Assembly (NCBI GenBank): GCA_944326495.1
Contig: CALVEE010000087.1
Location: 1 to 5,272, forward strand
Reading direction: 5' to 3'
Source: Candidatus Gastranaerophilales bacterium
Lineage (GTDB): Bacteria; Cyanobacteriota; Vampirovibrionia; Gastranaerophilales; Gastranaerophilaceae
DNA: 5,272 nucleotides
Shown here: positions 1 to 5,159 of the stretch, piece by piece
How positions within the stretch are numbered: the stretch's first letter is position 1
Layout of the letters: every line of letters starts with the position of its first letter
Translations under genes and position numbers: made by a program
Notes under the pieces: model-generated
What the model was told of the DNA's origin: nothing
The model's input: the letters and a program-made list of their open reading frames with translations, nothing else
The model's database searches: none

Positions 1-104
1 TTTGGATCACACTCAAAAAATTCTGCAAGGACATGCTGCCCCAAGTTTACTTTTTCCAAGTTCTGCTTTTCAAGCTCGTCAAGTGAAGATGATACAATTG
101 TCAA
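1..104 (-). CDS. speD: S-adenosylmethionine decarboxylase proenzyme, N-terminal part, cut by the window edge
   Basis: AdoMet decarboxylase makes decarboxylated S-adenosylmethionine, the aminopropyl donor for spermidine synthesis, in the cytoplasm. Only the first 34 codons are present. After a roughly 19-residue variable lead, residues 20-34 read NLGQHVLAEFFECDP, which matches the conserved opening of bacterial SpeD (LGxHxxAExxxCDP). The pyruvoyl-forming serine and the catalytic residues lie beyond the edge. The start is taken as TTG at 104-102, because a strong AAGGAGG (119-113, minus strand) lies 8 nt upstream. The ATG at 109-107 is in another frame and hits a stop two codons later, and there is no in-frame ATG before the conserved motif. 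The frame is open upstream, but no start there is better placed. It is transcribed divergently from the secretion operon, so a functional link is not implied. The family call is confident for so short a piece because the motif is characteristic. Confidence 0.85.
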   Translation of the reverse strand, partial: MTIVSSSLDELEKQNLEKVNLGQHVLAEFFECDP

Positions 105-112
105 TTCATGTG

Positions 113-119
113 CCTCCTT
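113..119 (-). promoter_or_regulatory. Shine-Dalgarno of speD, decides the TTG start
   Basis: The minus strand reads AAGGAGG, seven matches to the anti-Shine-Dalgarno sequence, 8 nt before the TTG at 104-102. It is only 3 nt before the out-of-frame ATG at 109. The spacing therefore supports the TTG start. Confidence 0.8.
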
Positions 120-126
120 TACTACC

Positions 127-142
127 GGTGTTATACAACACC
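127..142. other. Perfect 6-bp hairpin just upstream of the speD Shine-Dalgarno
   Basis: GGTGTT (127-132) and AACACC (137-142) are exact inverted repeats with a 4-nt loop. In the speD mRNA the hairpin would end 7 nt before the Shine-Dalgarno sequence. It could stabilise the leader or modulate initiation; this is inference. Confidence 0.45.
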
Positions 143-175
143 AATCAATTTTTACTAACTTCTATATATTACTAT

Positions 176-211
176 AAAAAACGAAAAATTTGTACTTTTT
201 ACACTTTTTCG
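176..211 (-). terminator. AU-rich terminator-like or attenuator hairpin in the speD leader
   Basis: On the minus strand, CGAAAAA (211-205) pairs perfectly with TTTTTCG (188-182), and six T (181-176) follow directly. The stem is only 7 bp, mostly A-T, with a 16-nt loop, so it is a weak intrinsic terminator at best. It lies about 70 nt before the speD start. It could terminate a separate small RNA or attenuate speD transcription. Chance in AT-rich DNA is a real alternative. Confidence 0.3.
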
Positions 212-239
212 CATGAATATTAAGAAATTGTTACAAATT

Positions 240-276
240 GAATTTGCGGAAAAATTAACATTTCTCTCGCAAATTC
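240..276. repeat. Hairpin 1: 9-bp perfect inverted repeat
   Basis: GAATTTGCG (240-248) is the exact reverse complement of CGCAAATTC (268-276). Inside it GAAA (249-252) can pair with TTTC (261-264). It is the first of three hairpins spaced 14-16 bp apart. It has no adjacent T tract, so it does not look like a terminator by itself. Confidence 0.55.
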
Positions 277-290
277 TCGGGAATGGTTTC

Positions 291-328
291 ACCTCTGGCC
301 AGGTGCTATCCAGCACCCGGCTAGAGGT
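291..328. repeat. Hairpin 2: long, GC-rich 17-bp imperfect stem
   Basis: The arms 291-307 and 312-328 form ACCTCT/AGAGGT, then one G-T wobble and three Watson-Crick pairs, one A-C mismatch, and GGTGCT/AGCACC, closed on a 4-nt loop (ATCC). In total 15 of 17 positions are Watson-Crick and one is wobble. This is far stronger than expected by chance in AT-rich spacer. There is no U tract on either side, so a structured RNA or a mobile-element end is more likely than a terminator. Confidence 0.65.
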
Positions 329-344
329 TCACACACCTTGCATA

Positions 345-395
345 GGGTACGGAAAAACCTCAAAAATCTGTCAATTTTTGGATTTTTCTGCACCC
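345..395. repeat. Hairpin 3: two-tier 51-nt hairpin
   Basis: The outer arms 345-357 and 383-395 pair at 11 of 13 positions by Watson-Crick pairing, with one G-T wobble (351/389) and one mismatch (349/391). Inside it CAAAAAT (361-367) pairs perfectly with ATTTTTG (374-380) over a 6-nt loop. A small internal loop (358-360 against 381-382) separates the tiers. With hairpins 1 and 2 it forms a regular array in the speD leader direction. Confidence 0.6.
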
Positions 396-464
396 TCAAT
401 TGCTTGTGCGAAAACCCATAAAAATATAAACAGCTGCAAACTAAAAAAATAAAAAACAGAAAGT

Positions 465-506
465 ACTATTCCCTCTCCTATTTACCCCTCTCACATTTAT
501 CCCTCC
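465..506. repeat. Three imperfect 14-bp tandem repeats, polypyrimidine
   Basis: Units at 465-478, 479-492 and 493-506 read ACTATTCCCTCTCC, TATTTACCCCTCTC and ACATTTATCCCTCC. Each is an A/T-rich half followed by a C/T-rich half, in exact 14-bp register. The opposite strand is a purine-rich ladder of Shine-Dalgarno-like GGAGAGGG blocks. It may be a protein-binding array, slipped replication, or part of a repetitive element. Confidence 0.55.
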
Positions 507-735
507 GTCCGGATAGCGAACAGACTGAACCGACTATGCCGTGAGGCTTAAAGGTGAAGCTCTGTGAGCGTGAAGCAAATCCAAGACAGGACTGGGGTGG
601 GTGCTGATTAAAGTTATTGTTGAGAAGGTATGCCCAACTGACAAAACCCCTTAAGGGTTTGCCCCCTCACCAAAAATTTCTAATACTCAACTTACGTTTC
701 GTATTGAAACTCTATCCTCTCCCGCAAGGCGAGGA
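507..735. other. Structured, GC-richer stretch, possible non-coding RNA or repeat element
   Basis: No gene is visible, but many small stems are. GGATAG (511-516) pairs with CTAT-CC (534-540) with one bulge. GAG-CTT (543-549) pairs with AAGCTC (557-562), competing with GCTC/GAGC (559-562/566-569). GGGGT (594-598) pairs with ACCCC (646-650), AAACCC (644-649) with GGGTTT (655-660), AATAC (682-686) with GTATT (701-705), and TCCTC..CC (715-722) with GG..GAGGA (728-735). Composition differs from the AT-rich flanks. Strand and limits are unknown. If it is a plus-strand transcript, the hairpin at 799-824 could end it. Confidence 0.35.
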
Positions 736-798
736 AATTTGCCAGCTTTGATTTTTATTTAAATAATAAAGACTTTTGGACTCTCACGTGCTATTTTA

Positions 799-824
799 GG
801 CGCAAAATTTATTTTACGCCTTTT
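799..824 (+). terminator. Terminator-like hairpin with no gene upstream
   Basis: GGCG (799-802) pairs with CGCC (817-820), and AAAA (804-807) with TTTT (812-815), around a C-A mismatch and a 4-nt loop. TTTT and then CC follow. It resembles a short intrinsic terminator on the plus strand, yet no protein gene precedes it there, which would fit a non-coding transcript from the 500-800 region. It would also insulate the operon promoter at 897 from readthrough. Confidence 0.4.
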
Positions 825-896
825 CCTTGTGGAAATTATTTATCTTATTAATTTCAAATCATTAGATTATATGAGGTTAGAATATGTTAATTGGAG

Positions 897-902
897 TATA
901 AT
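897..902 (+). promoter_or_regulatory. -10 box of the secretion operon promoter
   Basis: A perfect TATAAT lies 37 bp before the ATG at 939, giving a leader of about 30 nt. No good -35 box is seen at 16-18 bp (874-880 reads AGGTTAG), so the promoter may need an activator or be weak. Its position inside any longer reading frame starting near 891 argues for the start at 939. Confidence 0.45.
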
Positions 903-938
903 AAAATTAGGATTTTTATATCTTGGGAAGGACTAAAT

Positions 939-1979
939 ATGCCAATCGAAGGATTTGATTATAAAGGTTTTGCCGCATCAATGGCGGAGCAGGCTAAGGA
1001 GCTTGTGCCGAAAGAATTGGAAGAGCGGGAAAAAGAGTATATTGTAAAAACTCTCGGTAATTTTACCCTGCTTGCAGGAGAAGCCTTATACAACGATACA
1101 CAGCTTAATCTTACACCTGAACAGGCGGTTTTTATTACCCAGATTATTGCAGAATGGTCTTTCCATAAATCTATAGACTTAATCCATTCCGGAATTCTTC
1201 CGCAATACTGGGATAGCATAATGCAAAAGATTGCATTCACTATTTTTGAAGTAGCAAAACAGGCTGTAATCCGTAAAATTCCGCAAGACCAATTATTGCA
1301 AGCGGTTGAGCATCATGTAGTCAAGGTATATAACTCCAGCATTGAAGAACTTGAGAAAAAGGGCGTTATTGATGAAGCAACCAAATCCAGAGCAGAGAGT
1401 CAATCCAACATAGATGCTATGGCAAAAGCAGCTCAGGAAGAGCAGCAGCGTCAGAAAATGGCAGCTGCAGAAGAAGCTGAACGCAATATGGAAGCTGCTC
1501 AAAAGAAACGGGCTGAAAAACAGAAGAAGCAAAAACAAGAAAAAACGCTTGCTTCTATGCCGCAGGGTATATCAAACAAGCAGATGAAACTTATGTCTCT
1601 CGCGCTTGTATTAAAAATTCTTTCGCAGGATAAGGTTACAACAATACTTAATAAATTCAATTCGGATGATTCGCTTGCGATTTCACAATATATGAATATG
1701 GCAGATTTAGAATCTCACCTTGACGGCGATTTAATAACCGGCTGTCTTAAAGAAATGAAAGATTTTCTGCCTGTAAAGAAAAAATTATCAAAGGAAAATG
1801 TTTTAGGAGATTTATTAAGGATTTACCGCTCTACTCCAAGAGAGAAAATAGAAAAAATAATAAAGAACGAGCGGCCTCTGGTAAAACGATTTATTTCTCA
1901 AGCTTATGACGGAGAATATTCTGAACTGCCCTTGAGGGTTGCGGGAATTGTTGCACAATACATTGAGGATAGTATATAA
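939..1979 (+). CDS. FliG-like/coiled-coil protein of a type III secretion operon, 346 aa, no confident family
   Basis: I do not recognise a confident family. Residues 1-145 are predicted helical, with hydrophobic helices around 60-85 and 95-130. Residues 150-205 are a long Lys/Glu/Ala/Gln-rich segment (many AEEAE, KKRAEKQKKQ-like blocks), surely a coiled coil or extended helix. Residues 215-346 look like tandem short helices: LALVLKILSQDKVTTILNKF (221-240) resembles the helical repeats of FliG, where ALVLxxLxPEKAAEVL is typical, and 287-320 could be a second repeat. There is no EHPQ motif and no room for the FliG torque helix, and no signal peptide or membrane segment. Length (346) and position directly before fliH/sctL match fliG, or sctK in injectisomes. 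Start: ATG at 939 with AAGGA (928-932) 6 nt upstream; an in-frame TTG at 891 has no support. It is first in the operon, 7 bp before the next gene. Probably a cytoplasmic adaptor or C-ring-like component (inference). Confidence 0.6.
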   Translation: MPIEGFDYKGFAASMAEQAKELVPKELEEREKEYIVKTLGNFTLLAGEALYNDTQLNLTPEQAVFITQIIAEWSFHKSIDLIHSGILPQYWDSIMQKIAFTIFEVAKQAVIRKIPQDQLLQAVEHHVVKVYNSSIEELEKKGVIDEATKSRAESQSNIDAMAKAAQEEQQRQKMAAAEEAERNMEAAQKKRAEKQKKQKQEKTLASMPQGISNKQMKLMSLALVLKILSQDKVTTILNKFNSDDSLAISQYMNMADLESHLDGDLITGCLKEMKDFLPVKKKLSKENVLGDLLRIYRSTPREKIEKIIKNERPLVKRFISQAYDGEYSELPLRVAGIVAQYIEDSI

Positions 1980-1986
1980 TTGAATT

Positions 1987-2745
1987 ATGATAATAAAGAA
2001 AAACAGCCAGAAGTTTAGGGAGAGAAAAAAAGAGGTAATAAGCCAGCCGGAAACGGCAGCGGCTGTTTCTGCTGAAAATATTCCCGAACAGCCTGCCCCG
2101 CAGGCTGAAGAGCCGGCTGTAGTACAGGCTCCGGAGCCTGAAATAGACTTATTTGATATTGAAAACATTGATTTTACTCAGAGGCAGGAAAGACGCCGAG
2201 GCTCAAGAAGGCGCGGTTACAGAAGAATTGACGATAGAAATCTGGTATCGCGTGCGCAGGAAGAAGCTGAAAATATTAAAAAATCCGCTTTTGAAGAGGG
2301 CTACAGAAAAGGACTTGAGCAGGCAGAAGCTGACATTGAGGAGTTTCGGAAAGATTTAAGCGGTTTTATGAACGCGCCTAAAGATGTTTTTGAATATATA
2401 GCACCGGATATTCTGGAAATTAGTGTTGATATTGCTAAAAAAATTATTAAAAAAGAAGTGGAAAGCGATCCGCAGGTTTTGATGAATACAATTATAGATG
2501 TTTTAAAAACTGTTTCTAAAAGTGAACCGAAGATAAATATAAGGGTTAAACCGCAGGCGGTTCAGTTTATTAAGGATACGCTTCCTAATATTGCATATCA
2601 GTTTGGTATTGATGCAAAAGTTAATATTGTGTCTGACCCGTCTATAGAGGACGGAGGATGTATATTTCAAACAAACAACGGTATTGTGGATGCTTCAATT
2701 GATACACAGTTAGAAATTATTAAGAAATCATTAGAAGGTATTTAA
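1987..2745 (+). CDS. FliH/SctL-type stator of the type III export ATPase
   Basis: FliH and SctL proteins dimerise, bind the export ATPase (FliI/SctN) and dock it to the cytoplasmic ring. The C-terminal domain is diagnostic: residues 141-200 (DILEISVDIAKKIIKKEV, then IRVKPQ) and 223-250, where GGCIFQTNNGIVDASIDTQL is the conserved end of the family. A helical stalk spans 88-125 and contains EEGYRKGLEQAEA with a GxxxG motif (G105, G109), as in FliH stalks. Residues 20-52 are Pro/Ala/Glu-rich and disordered, and 69-80 are very basic (RRRGSRRRGYRR), which is unusual. At 252 aa the length is normal. ATG at 1987 follows the previous stop by 7 bp; no well-placed Shine-Dalgarno sequence is seen (GAGGA at 1965-1969 is 17 nt away), so it may depend on translational coupling. 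It overlaps the next gene by 1 nt. FliH and SctL cannot be told apart from this sequence alone, so no symbol is given. Confidence 0.85.
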   Translation: MIIKKNSQKFRERKKEVISQPETAAAVSAENIPEQPAPQAEEPAVVQAPEPEIDLFDIENIDFTQRQERRRGSRRRGYRRIDDRNLVSRAQEEAENIKKSAFEEGYRKGLEQAEADIEEFRKDLSGFMNAPKDVFEYIAPDILEISVDIAKKIIKKEVESDPQVLMNTIIDVLKTVSKSEPKINIRVKPQAVQFIKDTLPNIAYQFGIDAKVNIVSDPSIEDGGCIFQTNNGIVDASIDTQLEIIKKSLEGI

Positions 2746-2747
2746 TG
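2733..2747 (+). promoter_or_regulatory. Translational coupling site between fliH/sctL and the gate gene
   Basis: AGAAGG (2733-2738) lies 6 nt before the ATG at 2745, whose A is also the last base of the upstream TAA stop. The 1-nt overlap implies coupled translation and confirms one operon. Confidence 0.75.
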
Positions 2748-4835
2748 GCACAGGAAGACGGTGGAAATAAACCTATAAGTGAAATATTTTTGGCTCTCTT
2801 TGTAATGGTATTGATTTTAATCCTTATTATAGAGATGCCGAATTGGGTTATCAATTTTTCCATAAGTTTGAATATCGCGCTCGGTATTGTTCTTTTAATG
2901 ATATCATTGTATGTACAAAAACCTCTGGAATTAGCGGCTTTTCCGTCTATTATACTTTTAGGAACAATGTTCAGGCTGGTGCTTTCAATTGCTTCAACGC
3001 GTCTTATCTTAGCTAAAGGTGATGCCGGAGAAGTTATTCACGCTTTCGGAACATTCGTTACCGGCGGTAATATGATTGTAGGCGGGGTAATCTTCTTAAT
3101 TATTACAGTTGTTCAGTTTATGGTAATAACAAAAGGTGCGGAACGTATTGCAGAAGTTTCAGCCCGTTTTGCGTTAGACGCTATGCCCGGTAAGCAAATG
3201 ACAATTGACGCGGACTTTAATGCCGGATTAATATCGCCGGAAGAAGCTGTAAAAAGGCGTGAAGATTTACAGAGAGAGTCAAGTCTTTTCGGTTCAATGG
3301 ACGGTTCTATGAAGTTCGTAAAAGGTGATACTATGGCCGGTATCATCATTGTTATTATAAATATTGTAGGCGGTTTGATTATCGGATGTCTCGTTAATCA
3401 AATGCCGATTGCGGATGCTGTTACAAAATATACAGTTTTAACTATCGGTGATGGTTTGGCTTCCCAGCTTCCGTCTCTTTTGATGTCAATAGCTGCCGGT
3501 ATCGTAATGACAAGAGCGTCTGCCGGTCATAACTCTTTAGGCGGAGATTTAACGTCACAAATCTTGTCTAAACCGTATTCATTATTCTTCGCAGCGCTGT
3601 TTTTGGGGCTTATTGCAGTAACATCCCCGATTACAGGGCTTCCTTTCATACCGTTTGCGCTGTTCACGGTTATGCTTGCAATTGCAGGCTTCTCTGTATT
3701 AGTTAATGCGGATGTTCAATCACAATTGGGTCAATTAGAAAGCGTACGTCAAAACATGCAGGATTTGGTTAACCCGAATAAGATGTACGAAAGACTCGGG
3801 GTTGATGTTTTAAGCCTGCAGGTTGGCGCAGGACTACTTGTTATTGCAGACCCGGATCAGGAAGGGCAATTACTTGCTAAAATTGCAGCCTTACGTCAAA
3901 GAGTTACGGATGAGCTGGGGTATATTTTACCTAATATCCGTATTATGGACTCATCTGCTCTGGAAGCTAACGAGTACGTTATTTCTATCAGAAATAATGT
4001 TGTGGCTTCGGGCTATGTTTACCCCGGTAAATATATGGTAATTGCAGACCAGTGGGATGCTGTTAAGAAAACAATACCGGAAGATGCAATCGTCGGGGTT
4101 GATCCGACCTATCAAACTCAGGCTTACTGGATTTCACAGGAAGATGCACGTGCAACCAAGAATGTTACAGCTGTTGACGCGACAGATGTTCTTGTTACGC
4201 ACCTGCAGGAATGCGTAAGAAAGCATGTTGATGAAGTTATGACAAAGACGGATGTACTTAAGCTTATGGAGCTTGTTCGTTCTCAAGACCCGACACTTGT
4301 TAACGACCTTGTTCCGGCTATTATTTCTACTTCTGATTTAAGAAAGATTTTTGTAAACTTAATCAGGGAAAAAGTTTCTATCAAAGACATTATATTTGTG
4401 TTTGAGCGTCTTTGTGATTACGCAAGATTTTCTAAAGAGCCGGATATTTTATCAGAGCGTCTGCGTGCGGCTTTAGGCCGTCAGATTTGTTTAAATAATG
4501 TTGATAGAGACCATGTTCTCTACGCTCTTACACTTTCTCCTGAATGGGAAAAAACTCTCGATGATAGTTGTCAGAGAACGGAACTCGGTACAATGTTCCT
4601 TCTAAATCCAATGCAGGTGCAGGATTTAATTGAGTCTACCGCAATGACTCTTATGCGTGCACACCAATCAATAGGCCAGCAGCCGGTAATTCTTTGCTCT
4701 CCAAGAATAAGACTGCCTCTGTATCAGCTTCTTGAAAGACATATTCCGACAATTGTCGTAATTTCTTATTCAGAATTAATTACAGATATTAAGGTTGAAG
4801 CTGTTGATACTATCGGTGAAAATGCTGGATACTAA
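2745..4835 (+). CDS. sctV: Type III export gate protein, SctV-like member of the FlhA/SctV (FHIPEP) family
   Basis: This inner-membrane protein forms the nonameric export gate; its cytoplasmic ring receives chaperone-substrate complexes. Length (696 aa) is normal. Residues 14-320 hold about eight membrane helices. Between them lies the conserved FHIPEP loop: RIAEVSARFALDAMPGKQM (134-152), IDADFNAGLI (154-163), and VKGD with the conserved acidic residue D195. TIGDGLASQLPSLL (233-246) follows. Residues 345-696 are the cytoplasmic domain, with THLQECVRKH (485-494), VSIKDI (544-549), LRAALGRQI (573-581) and VVISYSEL (671-678). Three sites follow non-flagellar SctV more than flagellar FlhA: the short loop ILAKGDAGEVIHAFG (88-102), VQFMVITKGAERIAEV (123-138), and RESSLFGSMDGSMKFVKGD (177-195). 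Start: ATG at 2745 overlapping the upstream stop (TAATG), with AGAAGG (2733-2738) 6 nt before it. The family is certain; SctV against FlhA is likely but needs a tree. Confidence 0.9.
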   Translation: MAQEDGGNKPISEIFLALFVMVLILILIIEMPNWVINFSISLNIALGIVLLMISLYVQKPLELAAFPSIILLGTMFRLVLSIASTRLILAKGDAGEVIHAFGTFVTGGNMIVGGVIFLIITVVQFMVITKGAERIAEVSARFALDAMPGKQMTIDADFNAGLISPEEAVKRREDLQRESSLFGSMDGSMKFVKGDTMAGIIIVIINIVGGLIIGCLVNQMPIADAVTKYTVLTIGDGLASQLPSLLMSIAAGIVMTRASAGHNSLGGDLTSQILSKPYSLFFAALFLGLIAVTSPITGLPFIPFALFTVMLAIAGFSVLVNADVQSQLGQLESVRQNMQDLVNPNKMYERLGVDVLSLQVGAGLLVIADPDQEGQLLAKIAALRQRVTDELGYILPNIRIMDSSALEANEYVISIRNNVVASGYVYPGKYMVIADQWDAVKKTIPEDAIVGVDPTYQTQAYWISQEDARATKNVTAVDATDVLVTHLQECVRKHVDEVMTKTDVLKLMELVRSQDPTLVNDLVPAIISTSDLRKIFVNLIREKVSIKDIIFVFERLCDYARFSKEPDILSERLRAALGRQICLNNVDRDHVLYALTLSPEWEKTLDDSCQRTELGTMFLLNPMQVQDLIESTAMTLMRAHQSIGQQPVILCSPRIRLPLYQLLERHIPTIVVISYSELITDIKVEAVDTIGENAGY

Positions 4836-4854
4836 TACCCAGTTAGGCTATAAT
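4826..4854 (+). promoter_or_regulatory. Promoter candidate P1 at the end of the gate gene
   Basis: TGGATA (4826-4831, 4 of 6 matches to TTGACA), a 17-bp spacer and a perfect TATAAT (4849-4854). It would start transcription near 4861, just past the gate gene stop, and drive the downstream leader and exported-protein gene. Confidence 0.45.
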
Positions 4855-4876
4855 GTAACAAATCAGGTCAATGGGG

Positions 4877-4905
4877 TTGAAAATTTTTCTTTTTTGTATT
4901 AATAT
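4877..4905 (+). promoter_or_regulatory. Promoter candidate P2 for the downstream leader
   Basis: TTGAAA (4877-4882, 5 of 6 matches), an exact 17-bp spacer and TAATAT (4900-4905, 4 of 6). Predicted start near 4912, about 250 nt before the next gene, implying a long leader. A further TATAGT (4925-4930) lies nearby without a good -35 box. Confidence 0.4.
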
Positions 4906-5039
4906 GCTCATGACATAAATTCTGTATAGTTATTTATCCAAGCCGGAGTGCGGGGAATAACAAGGATAGTCGCCTAACAAGTTTTTTGACCCTTGGGGCG
5001 GAGGCAAGTGCCGGAGGGTTTATTGTAAGAGTTATCTTA

Positions 5040-5116
5040 TATCAAAAAATTTAGGAAAGACGCTTTGCTAGGAACTAAACGAGAACATAGCGAAACCGTA
5101 GGGAGGATTTTTGATA
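5040..5116 (+). other. Nested two-helix RNA domain
   Basis: Outer helix: TATCAAAAA (5040-5048) with TTTTTGATA (5108-5116), 9 perfect pairs. Inner helix: TTTGCTA (5064-5070) with TAGCGAA (5088-5094), 7 pairs including one G-T. The unpaired parts are purine-rich (GGAACTAAACGAGAACA at 5071-5087, and 5095-5107), as often seen in tertiary-folded RNAs. No T tract follows, so it is not a terminator. Confidence 0.4.
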
Positions 5117-5147
5117 ATAGCTTACAGAATCCAAGTAATAATATGAT

Positions 5148-5154
5148 AAGAGGA
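5148..5154 (+). promoter_or_regulatory. Shine-Dalgarno of the exported-protein gene
   Basis: AAGAGGA lies 5 nt before the ATG at 5160. The 8-mer GAGGATTT (5150-5157) also occurs at 5103-5110, and AATCC (5128-5132) between them could pair with either copy. Confidence 0.7.
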
Positions 5155-5159
5155 TTTCA

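Larger units (their letters stand above)
105..896. other. Long divergent intergenic region without a supportable gene
   Basis: About 790 bp separate speD from the secretion operon promoter. Short open frames here (for example 213-452 on the plus strand) run through strong hairpins, have no convincing Shine-Dalgarno sequence, and give no recognisable protein. The region holds stacked hairpins at 240-276, 291-328 and 345-395, a tandem repeat at 465-506, several small stems between 511 and 735, and a terminator-like stem at 799-824. The density of inverted repeats suggests one or two structured RNAs or a decayed mobile element. I recognise no tRNA, rRNA, tmRNA, RNase P or SRP RNA signature. Confidence 0.6.
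4836..5159 (+). other. 324-bp intergenic region with a folded leader or small RNA candidate
   Basis: There is no gene here. After two promoter candidates, 4934-5036 shows CGCC-CAAG (4971-4981) pairing with CTTG-GGCG (4992-5000), and ATAAC (4957-4961) pairing with GTTAT (5031-5035) as a possible closing stem. Then 5040-5048 pairs perfectly over 9 bp with 5108-5116, enclosing a 7-bp stem 5064-5070/5088-5094 (one wobble) with a 17-nt purine-rich loop. GC-rich blocks such as GCCGGAG (4942-4948 and 5010-5016) stand out from the AT-rich flanks. I recognise no known RNA class. A 5' regulatory leader of the next gene or an independent RNA are both possible. Confidence 0.4.

Noticed and set aside
2..223. 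73-aa plus-strand open frame
   Set aside because: It is antisense to speD and its leader, and has no family resemblance.
213..452. 79-aa plus-strand open frame
   Set aside because: It runs through three hairpins, has no convincing ribosome site, and its product resembles nothing; likely chance in spacer DNA.
240..506. CRISPR array
   Set aside because: The hairpins differ in sequence and the 14-bp units are contiguous without spacers.
481..720. RNase P RNA, tmRNA, SRP RNA or 6S RNA
   Set aside because: The conserved core sequences I know for RNase P, tmRNA and SRP RNA are absent, and there is no single long 6S-like rod.
891..938. N-terminal extension of the 346-aa protein from an in-frame TTG at 891
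   Set aside because: No Shine-Dalgarno sequence precedes it, the TATAAT -10 box lies inside it, and ATG 939 has AAGGA at ideal spacing.
1815..2168. 117-aa minus-strand open frame
   Set aside because: It is a shadow of the FliG-like and FliH/SctL genes, with low-complexity Ser/Ala/Gly and Phe/Ile runs mirroring the coding strand.
4877..4900. Intrinsic terminator after the gate gene at the T tracts 4884-4895
   Set aside because: No GC-rich stem precedes the T tract; only GAAAA/TTTTTC without a loop. The TTGAAA fits a -35 box better.
5111..5146. 11-codon leader peptide from TTG 5111 behind GGGAGG, ending just before the next Shine-Dalgarno
   Set aside because: Spacing is only 4 nt, the start is TTG, and there is no run of regulatory codons. 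Kept only as a remote possibility.
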